DNA of 64,000 nucleotides from Branchiostoma floridae (lineage: Eukaryota > Chordata > Leptocardii > Amphioxiformes > Branchiostomatidae). Under the pieces are notes generated by a model. The model was not told the origin of the DNA. It did no database searches and worked only from the letters and a program-made list of their open reading frames with translations. A program made the translations under genes and the position numbers. Numbering within the stretch: position 1 is the stretch's first letter; each line of letters opens with the position of its first letter. Of the stretch, positions 33,501 through 45,610 are shown one piece after another. The DNA lies in NCBI RefSeq assembly GCF_000003815.2, contig NC_049983.1, positions 18,820,073 through 18,884,072 of the forward strand, written 5' to 3'.

Positions 33501-35267
33501 TGCACCACCACAAAATGGCGGGAGAGGTCAAAGCAAAAACTACAAATTTTTTAAACAAAACCACTGCAATCATTTTTAGATTTACAGTATGTCTGGTCAT
33601 TGTGTTTTTGTTTATACTGCAACCTGATATATCAGAGGGTCAACTCCAGGTCAATGCCAGTTCTATGTGTCATATTCTAAAGATGTTGTTGTCTATGGAC
33701 ATGTCCCCTGGAACCCTACATCAATGAAAAAATTGTTGTGTATACAATATAGAATTGTATAATAATGCAAATGCAAGTCAAATATAGTTTCCTGACCGTT
33801 GATTTGCATTCAGCAGTGTTGGGTACAAATAATTGAGGTCAATAACCTGGGTTGTCATACATTCTTGCCAGGGCAATAACATACATCCACATACAAGTAT
33901 TCTTTGGGCTCCAGTCAGAAGAGTATCGAAAACAATGTGCTGTACAACATTTAACTTGTGAATTAGACATATCTTTTTAATGTTTTCTGTTACTAGATGC
34001 CATGTCAAGAAGCACATCAGTAGCTGTCTACTTTTAGTGTAATGATGGCTTGGGTAACTGACATTTTTATTATGTAGGGAAGATCGTCTTGGAAATGGGT
34101 AACTAGGGCAAGTGCACCACTGCTCTGCTCTGGATATACATTTACGATCATGTGCATGGCAGTCCTAAATAGCGAGTACTGTAAATATTGAAATGTTTGC
34201 AGAGGTTTTATCTTGCAGTTTTCCTGGTGATCTTTCGACTGTAAATTTGCAACATGCGAAGTGACAATTACATACAACCAAGGAGGTTATATTGGTACTA
34301 CAGATCTTCTAGTACTACCACAAAATTAAGTAACTAGGAATACGGATGAATTTACAGTAACGTTACCTTGGTGCCATTGCCTGGCAACCTGACAAAATTT
34401 GTTGATTCAGTTTTTCCAAAACATGTGGAAGTATGACCTGACCTCTATACTGGCCTCTAATGTTACCCCTCAATCATACTGAACAATTTATAACATATTA
34501 ACCACTAGCCCGTCTATTATGATCCAACGTTTCCTTGTCTGTGTGCTGTGGTAAAGAAGCTAATACACCACTAGACAAGTCGAAATGGAATGGATTCCAA
34601 ATGATTTATAAGTACTATAACGGAAATATATGCTGACCTACTTGGGAACATTTCAAGGTACACATGTATTGATCTTGAATTCTGATGAGCTAATAAACAG
34701 TGACATATTTATGATCGAAGAATTTTCAGATGTCATTTTTTACATAGATTCATCATTAAAGCGCTGGAAATGGTTCTAACATCAACCTTTAATAGCATGT
34801 GCAAGTCACATTAACGACGCAATACAAAATACAACATAGACGTTGGCATAATTGGTTAGGATGGATCATTTTGCAAAGGTGTCGTTGAATGGTTCGTGTT
34901 GTAGGCCAGTGATTTTAGTCTCAAATATATTAAATTATGTTAACGTTTATAAGTTAATAACATGAGTAGCAGATACAGATGATAGATTTACCAATAATAA
35001 TATTCATAATAATAATAATATTATGATCGAATGATTCATACCAATGTTCATAACAATGACCCTTATGTGATTTTAAATTCACTGTATGCTACCAGTTACT
35101 TGGCAATTAACATTACATTGTATACAAACAATGGGTCCCCAATCACCTGTGCAAGCATGTCCTTCGGGTTCATTTGCATAATGACTACTCACCCTGGGAC
35201 AGAAGGCTACCCCTCGCACACTGCCCTGGTGATGCCGCAGAAACTGCACCTTGCCCTCCCGCTCCAT
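24537..35267 (-). CDS. WD40-repeat protein, complete coding model
   Basis: A WD40 propeller protein of about 335 aa that I cannot name. Exons (transcription order): 35193-35267, 32811-32897, 30233-30295, 28861-28939, 28303-28388, 28121-28174, 27618-27722, 26985-27096, 26194-26296, 25579-25730, 24537-24628; phases join and total 1008 nt. Blades are seen as HHQGSVRGVAFCP...LFCSGAYDGKVNLY, NINAVRFTSDGC...RRLAIIDVESG, DPTNPSIALCC...GVTVFDLRMP, IIRDLTFLHD...FLSVSVDGTAKV, GLIMLGGDSIS, YTSNGSMLYSVCDNGMVRRY, and a last DIEDMDISAYDEYLVTASKDRT. The last exon joins the donor T|GTATCC to the acceptor CTCACCAG|AT and yields that canonical blade. Without splicing the protein would end at 25541 after CILFFTQLIGAI. 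The start is uncertain: M at 35267 is the first in the good frame, and a spliced leader with an out-of-frame ATG at 35609 lies upstream. Such proteins are usually interaction scaffolds. Confidence 0.85.
24690..24805. repeat. Imperfect hairpin element
   Basis: The left CAGTTCCAAGCGCACATGTG and the right end, complement CAGTTCCAAGTGGGCATGTG, pair. An AGGTCAAAGTTTA / TAAACTTTGACCT inner pair lies around a short loop. A small foldback element in the 3'-most WD40 intron. Confidence 0.6.
24899..25359. mobile_element. TA-target MITE (mariner/pogo type)
   Basis: TIRs CAGTCAAACCTG and CAGGTTTGACTG bound 461 bp and TA flanks both ends (24897-24898, 25360-25361). Subterminal 'tagcgaccacc', 'agtggccac' and 'tagtggcc' repeats are typical of this widespread MITE type. 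It sits in the last WD40 intron. The minus-strand ORF across it has no transposase motif. Confidence 0.75.
26405..26668 (-). mobile_element. tRNA-derived SINE-like element
   Basis: On the minus strand, GGGTTCGAATCC (26598-26609) is a perfect B box of a pol III promoter. About 40 bases upstream, TGTGGCAAAACTGCAGGGC resembles an A box. A non-tRNA body with a G-run (near 26490) follows. It lies in a WD40 intron. The downstream end is undefined, so the coordinates are approximate. A decayed tRNA gene is less likely because the cloverleaf stems do not pair convincingly. Confidence 0.5.
30540..30872. mobile_element. hAT-like element with CAGGGTTCTAGCCAG ends
   Basis: The left CAGGGTTCTAGCCAG and right CTAGCTAGAACCCTG are inverted. 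The interior contains several 'tagcgtagtgg' repeats and matches 813-1119. The 8-bp flanks do not match exactly, although GCATA occurs on both sides. The terminus resembles the larger element at 38429 (CAGGGCTTTAGCCAGC), which does have a clean 8-bp duplication. Confidence 0.7.
31661..32038. mobile_element. Harbinger-type MITE, TTA target duplication
   Basis: Ends GGCCTAGGAAAAAAAATG and its inverted partner CATTTTTTTTCCCAGGCC continue into TTGTGTTTCCTGTTT on both arms (about 35 bp). TTA borders both ends (31658-31660, 32039-32041). The interior has two inverted copies of 'agggtcggtagg'. Located in a WD40 intron. Confidence 0.75.
32432..32743. mobile_element. Large foldback element carrying two palindromic CRE motifs
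   Basis: Arms of about 120 bp are inverted: left 'ACTGTAATATCCAACA', 'AAAATTGGACT', 'AGGAATGAACAATCCACTGC'; right the complements. TGACGTCA lies in each arm (32544-32551 and 32624-32631). The loop of about 70 bases holds ACACGTGACTCA. Such a transcript would form a long hairpin. It lies 70 bp from WD40 exon 3 (32811-32897). Confidence 0.75.
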
Positions 35268-35609
35268 CCAGCCCGCCTGAACAGAGAAATGACTGCAAGC
35301 TTCTCAGATCCCCCTCTCCCATCCACTGGACTGGAAGTCGCGGGTTCGACTCCCACCAACACAACAAAAGATCAATGGATTGCACACCCTTGCGGGAGAT
35401 CGTCCGAGCTCTAAGCCCTATTTACCCATCATTTGGCGAACGTAAGCGAACAATCGAAGCGTTTCGTCGATACCAGCAGATAGAAAGATAGCTCGCCGCC
35501 TTCTCCTACATTCTGTAGGAGCCACAGTTCCGTGAAGTGGTAGCTATGTCGCAGAGAACAGCGGCCATTCCTGGTGAAACATCTTCACTCACTCACCCTG
35601 TGTATCCAT

Positions 35610-36074
35610 CTGTTTCGCCTCGTTCCCGTGTATATTACACCGGAGACCCAGACGGATGTCTGTAGCGGAAATATAAGTGCCTGCTCATATATTTAGACAA
35701 ATTGTCACTTTTATGGCAAAAAATTGAAAAATATTGCTATAAAACTTTAAAACTATTATTACTTAATATATTTACAGTATTTGTGATGCATTTTTGTATT
35801 TCAATTTCCTTATTTTCTCATTTGTTTACATAATGAAAGGCACAAAACGGTGGTCAGCTATTAGGATACTTCCGGGTTTCTCGGGGTGGTGCGATGATTT
35901 TGAAGTCACGACTGTTGTCACATCCTGCGCTGTTCGTCCTCACCTAATCCCGGGGGAGTCCGCGTTTTATGAATTTCCAAATCGTTGCCTAACTGTTTGA
36001 AGATATTGAGATCACCCTGATTTAATCGGTAAGGTTTTCAGACCGCAGAGTTTTTGGGAAAAGGAGTGGTGAAG
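35610..36074. promoter_or_regulatory. Inferred divergent promoter, WD40 gene / GPI-protein gene
   Basis: The minus-strand WD40 leader ends near 35660 and the plus-strand gene starts at 36075, leaving about 400 bp for two promoters. No TATA box is placed convincingly. 'cctcacctaatcccgggg' is the most GC-rich part. The call rests on head-to-head geometry. Confidence 0.4.
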
Positions 36075-39000
36075 ATGGCGAAGACAAAAGTCAACATTCA
36101 GAACAACCAGGCTTCGCAGCTACAGTTGATTGGGTGGCAAGCTGTGGTCTGCTGCGTAGTGTTGATGTCCTGTGGCCTCTCTCCAGGTAAGACATTTGGT
36201 AATCAAATTACGCAAATTACGAATTTAAGAATTAGATATATATTACGCTTAGAATCGATGATCTACTTATCAATTGTGGTCCAGTGTTATAAATACAGGC
36301 ACTACTGGATCGATCAATGTAAACTTTTTTGTGAACGGTGACCTGTGGTGTAGTCATGACATGTAATTGAGCCCTTTGATCTCAGATGACGATAGATGGT
36401 TGTTAATTAACTCTCTTAGGACACAGACACTGAAAATACCGGTTCCAGCAAAGAAATTGTACAATTTGGTGTCACCTATTTGGTCCCATGACAAGGCAAA
36501 ACGACCGACATTCCTTCACATCCTCCCAACACAAAGGAGTCTCATTTTTAGTCATTATCTGTGGTTGGAAATGTCAGACTTCCGGTGTTCATCAGTTTGT
36601 CGATTTTATCACCAGCAGTTGTTTTTTTCTGTAGTGTACTTAAAGTTTTATGACATCATTACTAGTATGTTGGGACTGTCACGGGTGGAAATTCAATTAC
36701 TGCAATGTTACTAGCTGGGAGTGTCTCTGTAGAATTGTGCATTGATAAGCTTTTGTCACCTGAAGACCATATATCTGAGATATGATTATCAGTATCAATA
36801 TAGTTTAAAATCCCGATTTTGACAATTGTTGGATGGAACAAAAGGAAACTGGTTTGTCCAGTGTAGCAGGGGATCTACTGGTCAAAAACAGATCCATCTT
36901 TACAAAACAAGAATGCATATAATCCAACCATGGAGGACTGTTTCTTTGTAGTGGCTACTCAAAAGGGCATTAGTCATGTTTTAGTGAAGTCATGTGTATC
37001 ACAGGAACAATGTCAACAAACAGGTAACCAGTGAGTCTGAATGAAAAAGGTGTCTTTGCCAATAATCCCACAGACTGGTGTATTTTTGGAATGAGCCTTC
37101 ACAGCATTGTTAGTGTTTTCAGGGGGAGAGTGGGAGTATCTATTTAAGATTTTAAGTACTATCACTACTATATGTAAGGTTTTTGATTACCCCAGGGTGG
37201 TTATAGGGAGATGGGACACCCCCATGGAAGCCTGCCAAAGAAGACAAAGGAGAGACTAGCTTGTGTTAGACCAAGAGAAACTTTAATGGACAAGTCTTAC
37301 TTCCTTGACAATGTGCTGTAGGATGATTCAGTTTCCTGAAAATCATGAAACAATTGCAGGGCCAGGGATCTTATGTGTAGTTTGGTAACCTCTCCACTGT
37401 CAATTCACAGTGTAACAGTGAAATTGAAGGACTGCTAAACTAACCATGTCAGCCTTTTAGCGTAGTGGGTTTAGCGTCTTGGTTTAATTATGATCTGGTA
37501 GCCTCCTATCCTCCCATCCTCCATCCCTCTACGAGGAGGGGTCCGTTACAGCCCCTGACAGCAGAGATTATGTTACACAGACTAATGATCTGGTGGCCCA
37601 GATTTCAGTCCTTGAACCCCACTGTTACAACAGCACTGCAAAGATATCTTCCTTCTATATGACTACTGTACTGCAGCATTTTTTCAACTGAGAACTTCTC
37701 TTCCCTTCTACTGTGTTACTCATTGTCATGGGAACATGTGAGCATTTTTACATGAATCTATCTCACCCCCATCGTAGGAGTCGGAGCAGCCTGCAGTCCA
37801 CAGAAAGACTTTGTTCCTGTACCAGAGGCTCAGTACGACAGGAACTACTCCAGCATCACCACCCCTGGGGCACGACCCCTGGGGTACGACAGCGGCATCA
37901 TCTACTACCTGGGTGCCAACCAACCCAACCCCTGCATCAGGGTCACAGGGACCGCAGGGTCAGGGAGGAGGGTGGAAGTCATGGTAAAACAGACAATGTA
38001 TTTATAATGACGATGACAATTATGATCTTATTATTATGATATTGCATATACAGGCTTTTCATTTGATGTCATCTGCGCCATGTTGGATCACAGCATACGT
38101 CTGTTAACCAAACATTACCCGCCAACATGGTCATCAGAGGATTCAAATTCTAATTAGTATGACGTCAATGAAAAGCCTGTATTCTTGTCCAACATAAAAT
38201 GCATTGAGTTAGATAACTAGAGTAGAGGTGTAAAGAGGTTACATTTTATATCATCTAAAATCTATAGCATCTCTTCTCTCTTTTTAAAAGTTATGTAAAC
38301 AAATTTATATATATATTGTCTTTGTATTGTTGTTGTTGTTCTTGTCCACATGGAAAATGGCCATGGATATCACAAGACTAGGTCTCAGGTTGCTACCTTT
38401 GTAACTGCTGTTGTTGGTGAACAGGGTGCAGGGCTTTAGCCAGCTCGAGATTTTTTTCCGTCAGCCAATTCCCATTGACGGAAAATTCCTGTCAAGAATC
38501 TTTTTTTTTCCGTCATCGCGTAAAAATTTCCGTCATTGACTGCAAAAATGTCTACCTCGTCCGATATAAATGTTGTCAATGGGAGAAAATATGACACCAC
38601 GCTGACGTTTTGTAATTCACTGAACAGTAAAACATTGTTTCTTTGCATTTTCCCCGCAAAAACTCGGCGCTAAAATCAACTCGCGGGGTATGCAAATCTA
38701 ACATTACATATTCTCAATATGCACTGTTGATTGGTTGATCGTAACATCTGGAGGGGCGTCTCCTCAGATCCCGCGCTCTGATTGGTAAAGCTATGGATAC
38801 CGACCCACGATGCACCGCCTGCACCAGCGTTCAAATATTTTATTTGTTTGAAAATGTTACATTTGTAAAGGCAGGAGAACGCTATATTTTTCTATTACAC
38901 GACAATTTTCTAATTAAGAACACAATTACTCAAAGACTCTTTTGAGAAAACATGCATTCATGTACGGATTTATGGTGCATTTGGGGGAATTTTGGCGTTC

Positions 39001-42000
39001 AATTAACCCGGAAGTGTGCCAACAACAACGTGGCGTGGGTATCTCATCTGTGTCGCTGCAAAATTAGCGTTTTCTCGTCAAAACAAAAACAAAATTCCCG
39101 CTGAAGAGAACCGTGCAACATTTTAGATCCTAAAGATTATGTTTTTGATCAAACTATTTGTGGATAGCATGATGTGCCGGTTCAGTTTAGCTGCGAATGG
39201 CACCTTGCGTTGTCGCAAGCAGCGCGGCTGGGCGAGCGAAAATAATTTGTACGGCCGCCAGCCCCGGCACGCTATTGTACAAGTTAGGTTTTGATGAGTG
39301 TCAAGATTCCAAACAAAGTTCGTAGAATGCACTGTTCTTGGAGTGAGACCTTGAAAAACGGGTTTTTAATGAGATTATCGTATGCGAAAGGGTGCCGACA
39401 CACAATCGTCAACAATCATGACAATAGCAAAACAAACAGTGTGTGGCTTTCCGACAATGGGCTGTCCGGGCGTCCCCAAGCCGTAGCTTCCCTCTTTTCA
39501 ACTTGGCCTCCTTGCTTCAATCAACGATTTTTTTTTCCGTCAAGGTTGACGGATTGGTTGAAATTTTTTTCCGTCACACGCAGCAAATTTCCGTCAATTG
39601 ACGGAAAAACGGACGCTGGCTAAAGCCCTGACAGGGTGACTATAAAAGTTTCTGAATGCATTTTGCTGTTCCAGGACAAAGAGTTGTGAAGTTTTGGACT
39701 CCTAACATAACAACTTCAACTTGATTTTGCACCTTGCCTTTAAACTGAAAATACAACTTAACAAGCCTTTAAAGTTCTTTGGATAGAAACTGCACAGATT
39801 ACAAGTAAAGCTAAAGTGCAGTCATTACTCAAGTCTTGGCTAATAGTTGAGGTCCTGTACACATCTTGGCTTGTTACTTGGGTACCAAGGCAGGGTAAAT
39901 AAAGTGTTTACTTGCACTATAGTTTTATAACTGCAGTAAAAGGAGAAATGATGGAAATTGGAAATGTAAAGATTAAAGAAATCGATGTGACCTTTGGTCC
40001 AGCCTCGAGAACAAATGGAAAGTCAGTTTACCGCCTGTAATGATGATGATGATTGTAGGTAGCTGGAGGTTAGATCTGAAGCTTATAGTAAGGTTAGATC
40101 TGAAGCTTATACTATATGTTATAGTAATAGTCTAATACAAATAGAGTTAGGGTGTAATTTCCCCCATGTACAGACTAGCTCTCAGATGTGGACGTGAATC
40201 ATTGAATGTGTGACTTAAGCCTGGGATCCAGGCTAGTGTAACTTGCTGTTTGAGTACTTCCTAAATTAGCAAACTGTGTTTACATTTTTTGTCTTTCAAA
40301 ATTAAAGAAAAACTGATAGGGATTTCTCTATTCTAATACTACCAGGAAAGTAAAGCAAGATACCAGGAAAGTAAAGCAAGAACAACCTCTTACATTTACT
40401 GGTAATCAAGTTTTCTTGGTGTAATACAACTGCATATGTATTAAGGTCCTAGTGTATCAGACTATGAGTGTGTGATGTGATGTTAACAGTTGTGTCTAAA
40501 AAAAAGTATGTCTTTTGTACAGGTACAAACTGTACCAGCAACCCTGGACATTTGGTGAGTGCAAAGCTTTTTATGCACATCTCTGGTTATGAGTTTATCA
40601 AGCTTGTAGAAGCAGTGTTATGAAGTTTAGGAGTAGTTGCAAGTAATTGGGAGGTTTCATCTGTGTTATTAGCATCAGTTGTATCTGTTTGGATAGTTGA
40701 ACCAGTGTCAGCCAGGGTTTATGTGCAGTGACAGTATTGCATAAATTGATCCCGACTGTCCATCTCAATTAGAAGTACAACCTATGAAAGCATGGAAATT
40801 AGCAGTTTGACGTATGAGAGAATTGCTGCATATGCACATCAAATATTTGCATTTTTGTGTTTTTGTCTTGTATTTCTACATTTTGGCGATGGCGGTGGGG
40901 CTATTGGATTGGTCTACTGCATGGAGACCTGGGTTTTAACATCTGACAGATGGGTCAGGACTTCAGCCTCAGGCTGCTAAACTTTAAACCAATGCCTACT
41001 GCTTTACAAGAACTGCTTACATGCTGTGATAATTTGTTTCTTAGGATTGCTTGTGGTTTAGGGTGATTTTCAGAAATGTACAGGTTAAAATCTAGACTTT
41101 GCCTTGTAAAGTGAGTAGGTTGGGAGCACCAGTTTAGCTGTACAATATGTGTTGTTTTTTTTTCAGTGTGAGAGACAGTACCCAGACAGAGATTGACAAC
41201 TGTGTAAGTGCCTTGTCTTACAGCTCTTTTAATGATCAGACAATACATACACTCACATGCATATGAACTTGCCTGTGTTACACAAACACCACTGTCCATT
41301 GCTGTAACGGTTTCCTTCTGAAGTTGCACTGGCTGCTATAAGTGTGATTTAACCAGGCTACATATGAAAATGTAAGTTGACTGCATATAAAAGAAGATCA
41401 TTAATACGTCAAATTATTATCTAAAAATCTGAGAACTTAATATACTTGTACTACATATACATGACTTCCACTGTTATCGTCTCAGTAAAGTTTTTCTACA
41501 GCAATAAAAGATTATCAGTAGAGTATTCCTTTATCTATCATTTCTCAAGCCAAGATTTGTAATTGGGTACCCTCAGACATTGTTCATTGTTTCAAAATGT
41601 TGATGGTTAAAATGAAGTCTTATGTGCAAAACAGGCCAGTGGGACAATCAACCTATGTCAAGAAGCCAGCGCAAACACGGTCAACTTTGAGTTCTACTGC
41701 AAGACTGGGTGTGAGGCTGGTGACATCAACTTTTGGTACAGGTTCACTGTCAGCCCTGAAGGCGGTAAGGAGTCTCTTTTAAGAAGATGGAAATATCTTG
41801 ATCTTCAAGGCTGTTTCATTTGATAAATTTGTAGATTCGTCAGTAATATCTCCATCAAAATACTTTGCAGATATGTAACATCACATATGAAGTATGTTTT
41901 GATTTGTATTGTTTTAAAGTGTATCTATCCTAAAAGAAGTCTTAAGTAGCCTAGATGCCAGACCCCAGCCCGATCTCAAAAGTATCTATCGATAGATAGA

Positions 42001-42344
42001 TATTTTTGAGATTGGGCTGGGGTCTGGTATCCAGGCTAAGTCTTGAGTTACATTATTTTTAGAGGCTTTGGTTTTTGCTTCATTTGTTCCCCAAATAACA
42101 GTTGGTCACTGAAGCTAAATGTTACTGTGATGTCTTTATTCATCATGCAGAGGACCCAGAAGAATGGTGCTTTGACAGAACAGGTACAGACTTCCCCAAC
42201 ACCCTGGGGAACATCATCCCTCCAAACCATGTCAACAACCCTGTGACCAGACCACCCCCCACGAGTGGACTCACCCGACTCTTACCTGCATGGAGAAGTC
42301 TCCTCATCATGTTGGTTGTCGTGTTTCTGTTGTTCTCCCAGTGA
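36075..42344 (+). CDS. Cys-rich secreted protein with C-terminal GPI-type tail
   Basis: A 236-aa protein I cannot assign. Exons: 36075-36186, 37778-37983, 40523-40554, 41167-41203, 41635-41764, 42151-42344 (711 nt with stop; phases 1,0,2,0,1 join). The start ATG has a good context (GAAGATGG). A hydrophobic leader spans about 17-37 (LIGWQAVVCCVVLMSCGLS). The mature part has eight spaced cysteines, including SPQKDFVPVPEAQYDR after the first, YYLGANQPNPCIRVTGTAG, TLDICVRDSTQTEIDNC, INLCQEASANTVNFEFYCKTGC and EEWCFDRTG. A Pro/Thr stalk (NPVTRPPPTSG) precedes the terminal hydrophobic LLIMLVVVFLLFS with no cytoplasmic tail, the pattern of a GPI-anchor signal. It is therefore probably an extracellular, disulphide-bonded surface protein. 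A single-pass membrane protein is the alternative. A 1.2-kb hAT element lies in intron 2. Confidence 0.78.
38429..39630. mobile_element. Non-autonomous hAT transposon with exact 8-bp TSD
   Basis: TIRs CAGGGCTTTAGCCAGC and GCTGGCTAAAGCCCTG bound 1202 bp. The octamer ACAGGGTG flanks both ends (38421-38428 and 39631-39638), the hallmark of hAT insertion. Several TTTTTTTCCGTCA motifs occur in direct or inverted order near both ends, as subterminal repeats. The GC-richer interior (38680-39270) holds CCAAT-type boxes and CpGs but no transposase. It lies in intron 2 of the GPI-protein gene. Confidence 0.88.
41947..42038. mobile_element. 92-bp near-perfect hairpin element
   Basis: TAGCCTAGATGCCAGACCCC at the left pairs with the complement of GGGGTCTGGTATCCAGGCTA at the right. 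The arms continue to a TATCTATCGATAGATA centre. It is in intron 5 of the GPI-protein gene. The terminal motif AGCCTGGATACCAG recurs at 49262-49313, and in minimal form at 40218-40234. Confidence 0.75.
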
Positions 42345-45265
42345 GGGAAGACAGACCTGGTAGCTGTCACTTCTTGCCTTCTTTACAAGCCATGAAAAGT
42401 AGCTTTTACCAACTGTTTGTGAATTAATTACTTTGCCAAGGAGCTTTCATCATGAAAAATACTCCTTGGTGCAGCAAGCACTTCTCGGTGTGATTTTGAA
42501 TAAGCCGTTCACAGTTTGGATTGCACATGCATGGGATCAAAGGTGAAGACCCCAACTATATTAGGGTCTCAGGAACCTTCAATTTTGACATATTACCCAC
42601 AATGCACATGTGTAATTCTAACAGTGAACCAACTTATTATAAGTGGCACTGATAGTTTGAAACAAAAATGGTCAGAGTACTTAGTGAGGAATGTTACATC
42701 AGATTATCATTTTTCATGACAAACTTCATTAAGAGGCTAAGAATTTATTACAAGCTAGTGTTGTAGGTACAGTGTTGTTAGAATTTTTCTACAAAGAAAT
42801 AGAAATATGTATATCACTCGGCATAATATTCAATATGAAAAAAATGGAGTGTCGGATTAAGATTTTGGATTTGGAATATTCAGTGATGCAGCTTTTATAT
42901 TTAACAATTACTCAGTATGATAGAAGCCAGCTGTAAATGTTGATATTGAAGTGATGATGGAAGCTTGACTTGTGAAAATTGTAATTTTACTGTCTAATTC
43001 TTGAAGTACTGAAATAGTAGAAGGTGCAGTGGTGCTCAGATATTTATAAAATCTTTGCAAATTTGTTTAAAACACAAAAAGACATGCAATTTCTGATGCA
43101 GAAATGTACCACCTATTTAATCCTCACCCTTTTAGATAGAGATTGTGTGGTGTCATCTAACAAAACAGTATTTCAAATGTATAGAGAAGGGGTTTTGTGT
43201 ATTTTAAGTGGGGTTAGTTAAAATTTATTCATGTTATCACTGAGCACATACTGATCATGAATTTTGCCATATCCTTTGTTCTCTCATATCAGACTAGTCA
43301 AAGAATATGTCATATATGTATCCCATTGAGCTGTTTTTTTCCAATATGAGCTACCAGTAGTCACACTTTTCTGTTGAGGAATCTTGTGTGCCTTTTAGAG
43401 GTGGGTACTGGTACAGAAAATTCAGGTTCAGGTACAGTCCAGATCCAGAGGATCAGGTCCAGTCCCGTCCAGACCTGAACCTAATTATCTGTTTAAACTT
43501 GTGATTGGGGGATATTCAAAACAATGGTCAATTTTGCTACAAAGGACTCTGTTTGGTGGAGTATCGAACGTTCCTTGGCGTTTTCAAATCCTTATCTTCA
43601 TGTAAACAACACTTACTGCCTCCGTTGTAGACAAGGTTTGACTGTGGAAACTTGGTAAAAATGACCATCAACTTATTTTATTTTCTTGGACCTGTAAGCC
43701 CCAAATCACGTGAACGCCTAACGGTATAATCTGTTCATCTTCAAATCGGTTCAACATCTGGTCCACTGATTTTTTCAGGTCAGATTTTTCTTGACCAGTC
43801 TAGCAAGAAAAAATGGTTTGTATCGGTACCCACCCCTAGTGCCTTTAGAGAAATTTCCAAAATCTCTAAAATGTTGACTAGCCTAATACGTAGGTGGTTC
43901 ATCTGTGTGAATGTGTTCCACTAACCAGTGTAGAGCCTTGGGTTTCACAAATCTAGGGTACCCTCACAGTGACTATTTTCTATTGTTTGGAGCAGACTAG
44001 TGTATCATCATTTCTCAGGGGCTGCAACAACTGTCAATTGCCTCTTAAAATTTTATAATTATTTTACAAATGTTACTAGTGGCCAATATTATATTTATGG
44101 AAAAGTGTGCTGCTTCGATAAGAAACAGAGCAAAATTGGCTCTTGAATATTCAATGTAAATCGATATTGAGATCACATGTTCATGAGACCGATGATTGGT
44201 CTAATGATTGATTAGACCACTTCCAATTATGAATTCTAGTGATTAAGACCATAATTCTCATCAAACCAAAAGGAAACTGACGTAACTATATTGCCTATCT
44301 GCCAAACCATATTGTGGCATATCAATTTGTATGAATGGAGAATATTTCTGACAGTGTTGTTATATCAGCATCTACTTACATTATGAAGTTGGTTTAACAT
44401 TAAAAACACTGTCAAGTTTTTTGTTTTTTTAATCTTGTCATGTTGCAACATTCTGTACCAAAAATTTGTCTTACTTTTATTTAGATAACTTTGTTTTTGT
44501 AAATTTATGGTATAATGCTGTCATGAATGAGGTGTTTAAATGTATTAAAAAATTGATTTTTTTTCAATACATTTTGTCAGTATGCATGGTCTTTGTTGCT
44601 TGTCATGATTGCTCTTCAATGTTTGCCATTCACAGTTCAACCACACATATTAAGCACTTCAATTTACAATTTTACATTGGTGAATGCTGAAATATGAAAT
44701 ATATTTTCATTTCTTCAGCTTTATGTTTAATTTGTCTTCCCGTTTACATGCAGCAATTCTTCACCATGATTGTCAAAGAATCTTCCTCTTTTCAGAGCAA
44801 ACATTTTGAAATTGTGCCTTTGCCTTTCGTCAGAATGGCCTCCCTGCCTCCTTGTGGGGAAGAATAATGCTTCTCTTGCTGGGCACATTTTCCACATTTC
44901 TTGTGGTTACTACTAGTGCATTTCTTGGCTGCCGATTTCACCATTTCCCATCATGTTCCTTGCACTTCAACTACAAATGGCAAGATACAGAAACAGGCCT
45001 GGTATTTTGTGTACGATGTTGTTGCATTTTGGCCTTACAATACCAGCACTGCTTACATTTGCTCCCACCTTGGGAAACATTATTTAACACTATCAAACCT
45101 TGGGAACTGTGGTATGGTCATACAGGTACATGTAAATGGCGACATTTGATTCTATAGTTTCAGCTCAACAGCCTCTTATTCCTTCATCATTTTTAGGTTT
45201 AGTCATTTATCATTGTCCAAGTATCCCCATGTCTGCATGGCCAGCAAGTGCTGAAGTAGTACCTA
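42345..45265. other. GPI-protein 3' flank / intergenic
   Basis: AT-rich, presumably beginning with the 3' UTR of the GPI-protein gene. One 443-bp TIR element lies at 43396-43838. Short ORFs at 44466-45157 have no splice or family support. No RNA gene was recognised. Confidence 0.5.
43396..43838. mobile_element. hAT-like element with exact 8-bp TSD GTGCCTTT
   Basis: TIRs TAGAGGTGGGTACTGGTAC and GTATCGGTACCCACCCCTA are inverted with a few mismatches. GTGCCTTT flanks both sides (43388-43395, 43839-43846). Subterminal 'gatccagaggatc' and 'ggtccagtcccgtccag' repeats are seen. There is no transposase in 443 bp. Confidence 0.85.
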
Positions 45266-45574
45266 GGTACGGGTTTGCTTAAAAGGCTAGGCTGTCTACC
45301 AGGCCAGGCTACCTGGCCTGTCTACCTGGCCTGGCTATCACGTCAGGCTACTCAGATCCCCCCATTCATAGCCCCATCATATGGCACTCAGCCAAAATAG
45401 CTGATTGACAGGCATAGTAATTGCTGATCTCCAGCCCTGCTAGTGCCAGTGACCCAAGGTTGCCCTGTCCACCACTGGCTGTGCCCTTTGGGAATGTGTC
45501 TGGGAGGCCTTGCTTGCAGCATGTCAGGAACACAAGTACCAGCACTGTGTTTGTGTCTTTTTGTGGGTGTGTAA

Positions 45575-45610
<36 letters not shown>

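Noticed and set aside
35335-35360. tRNA gene suggested by GCGGGTTCGACTCCC
   Set aside because: Only the T-arm is recognisable. No matching D-arm, anticodon arm or acceptor stem lies within 75 bases on either side.
37461-37620. tRNA-derived SINE on the plus strand (TAGCGTAGTGG A-box-like start)
   Set aside because: The B box is poor (GTCCTTGAACCCC) and the spacing is too long. The 'tagcgtagtgg' wording may instead come from the hAT-like family at 30540.
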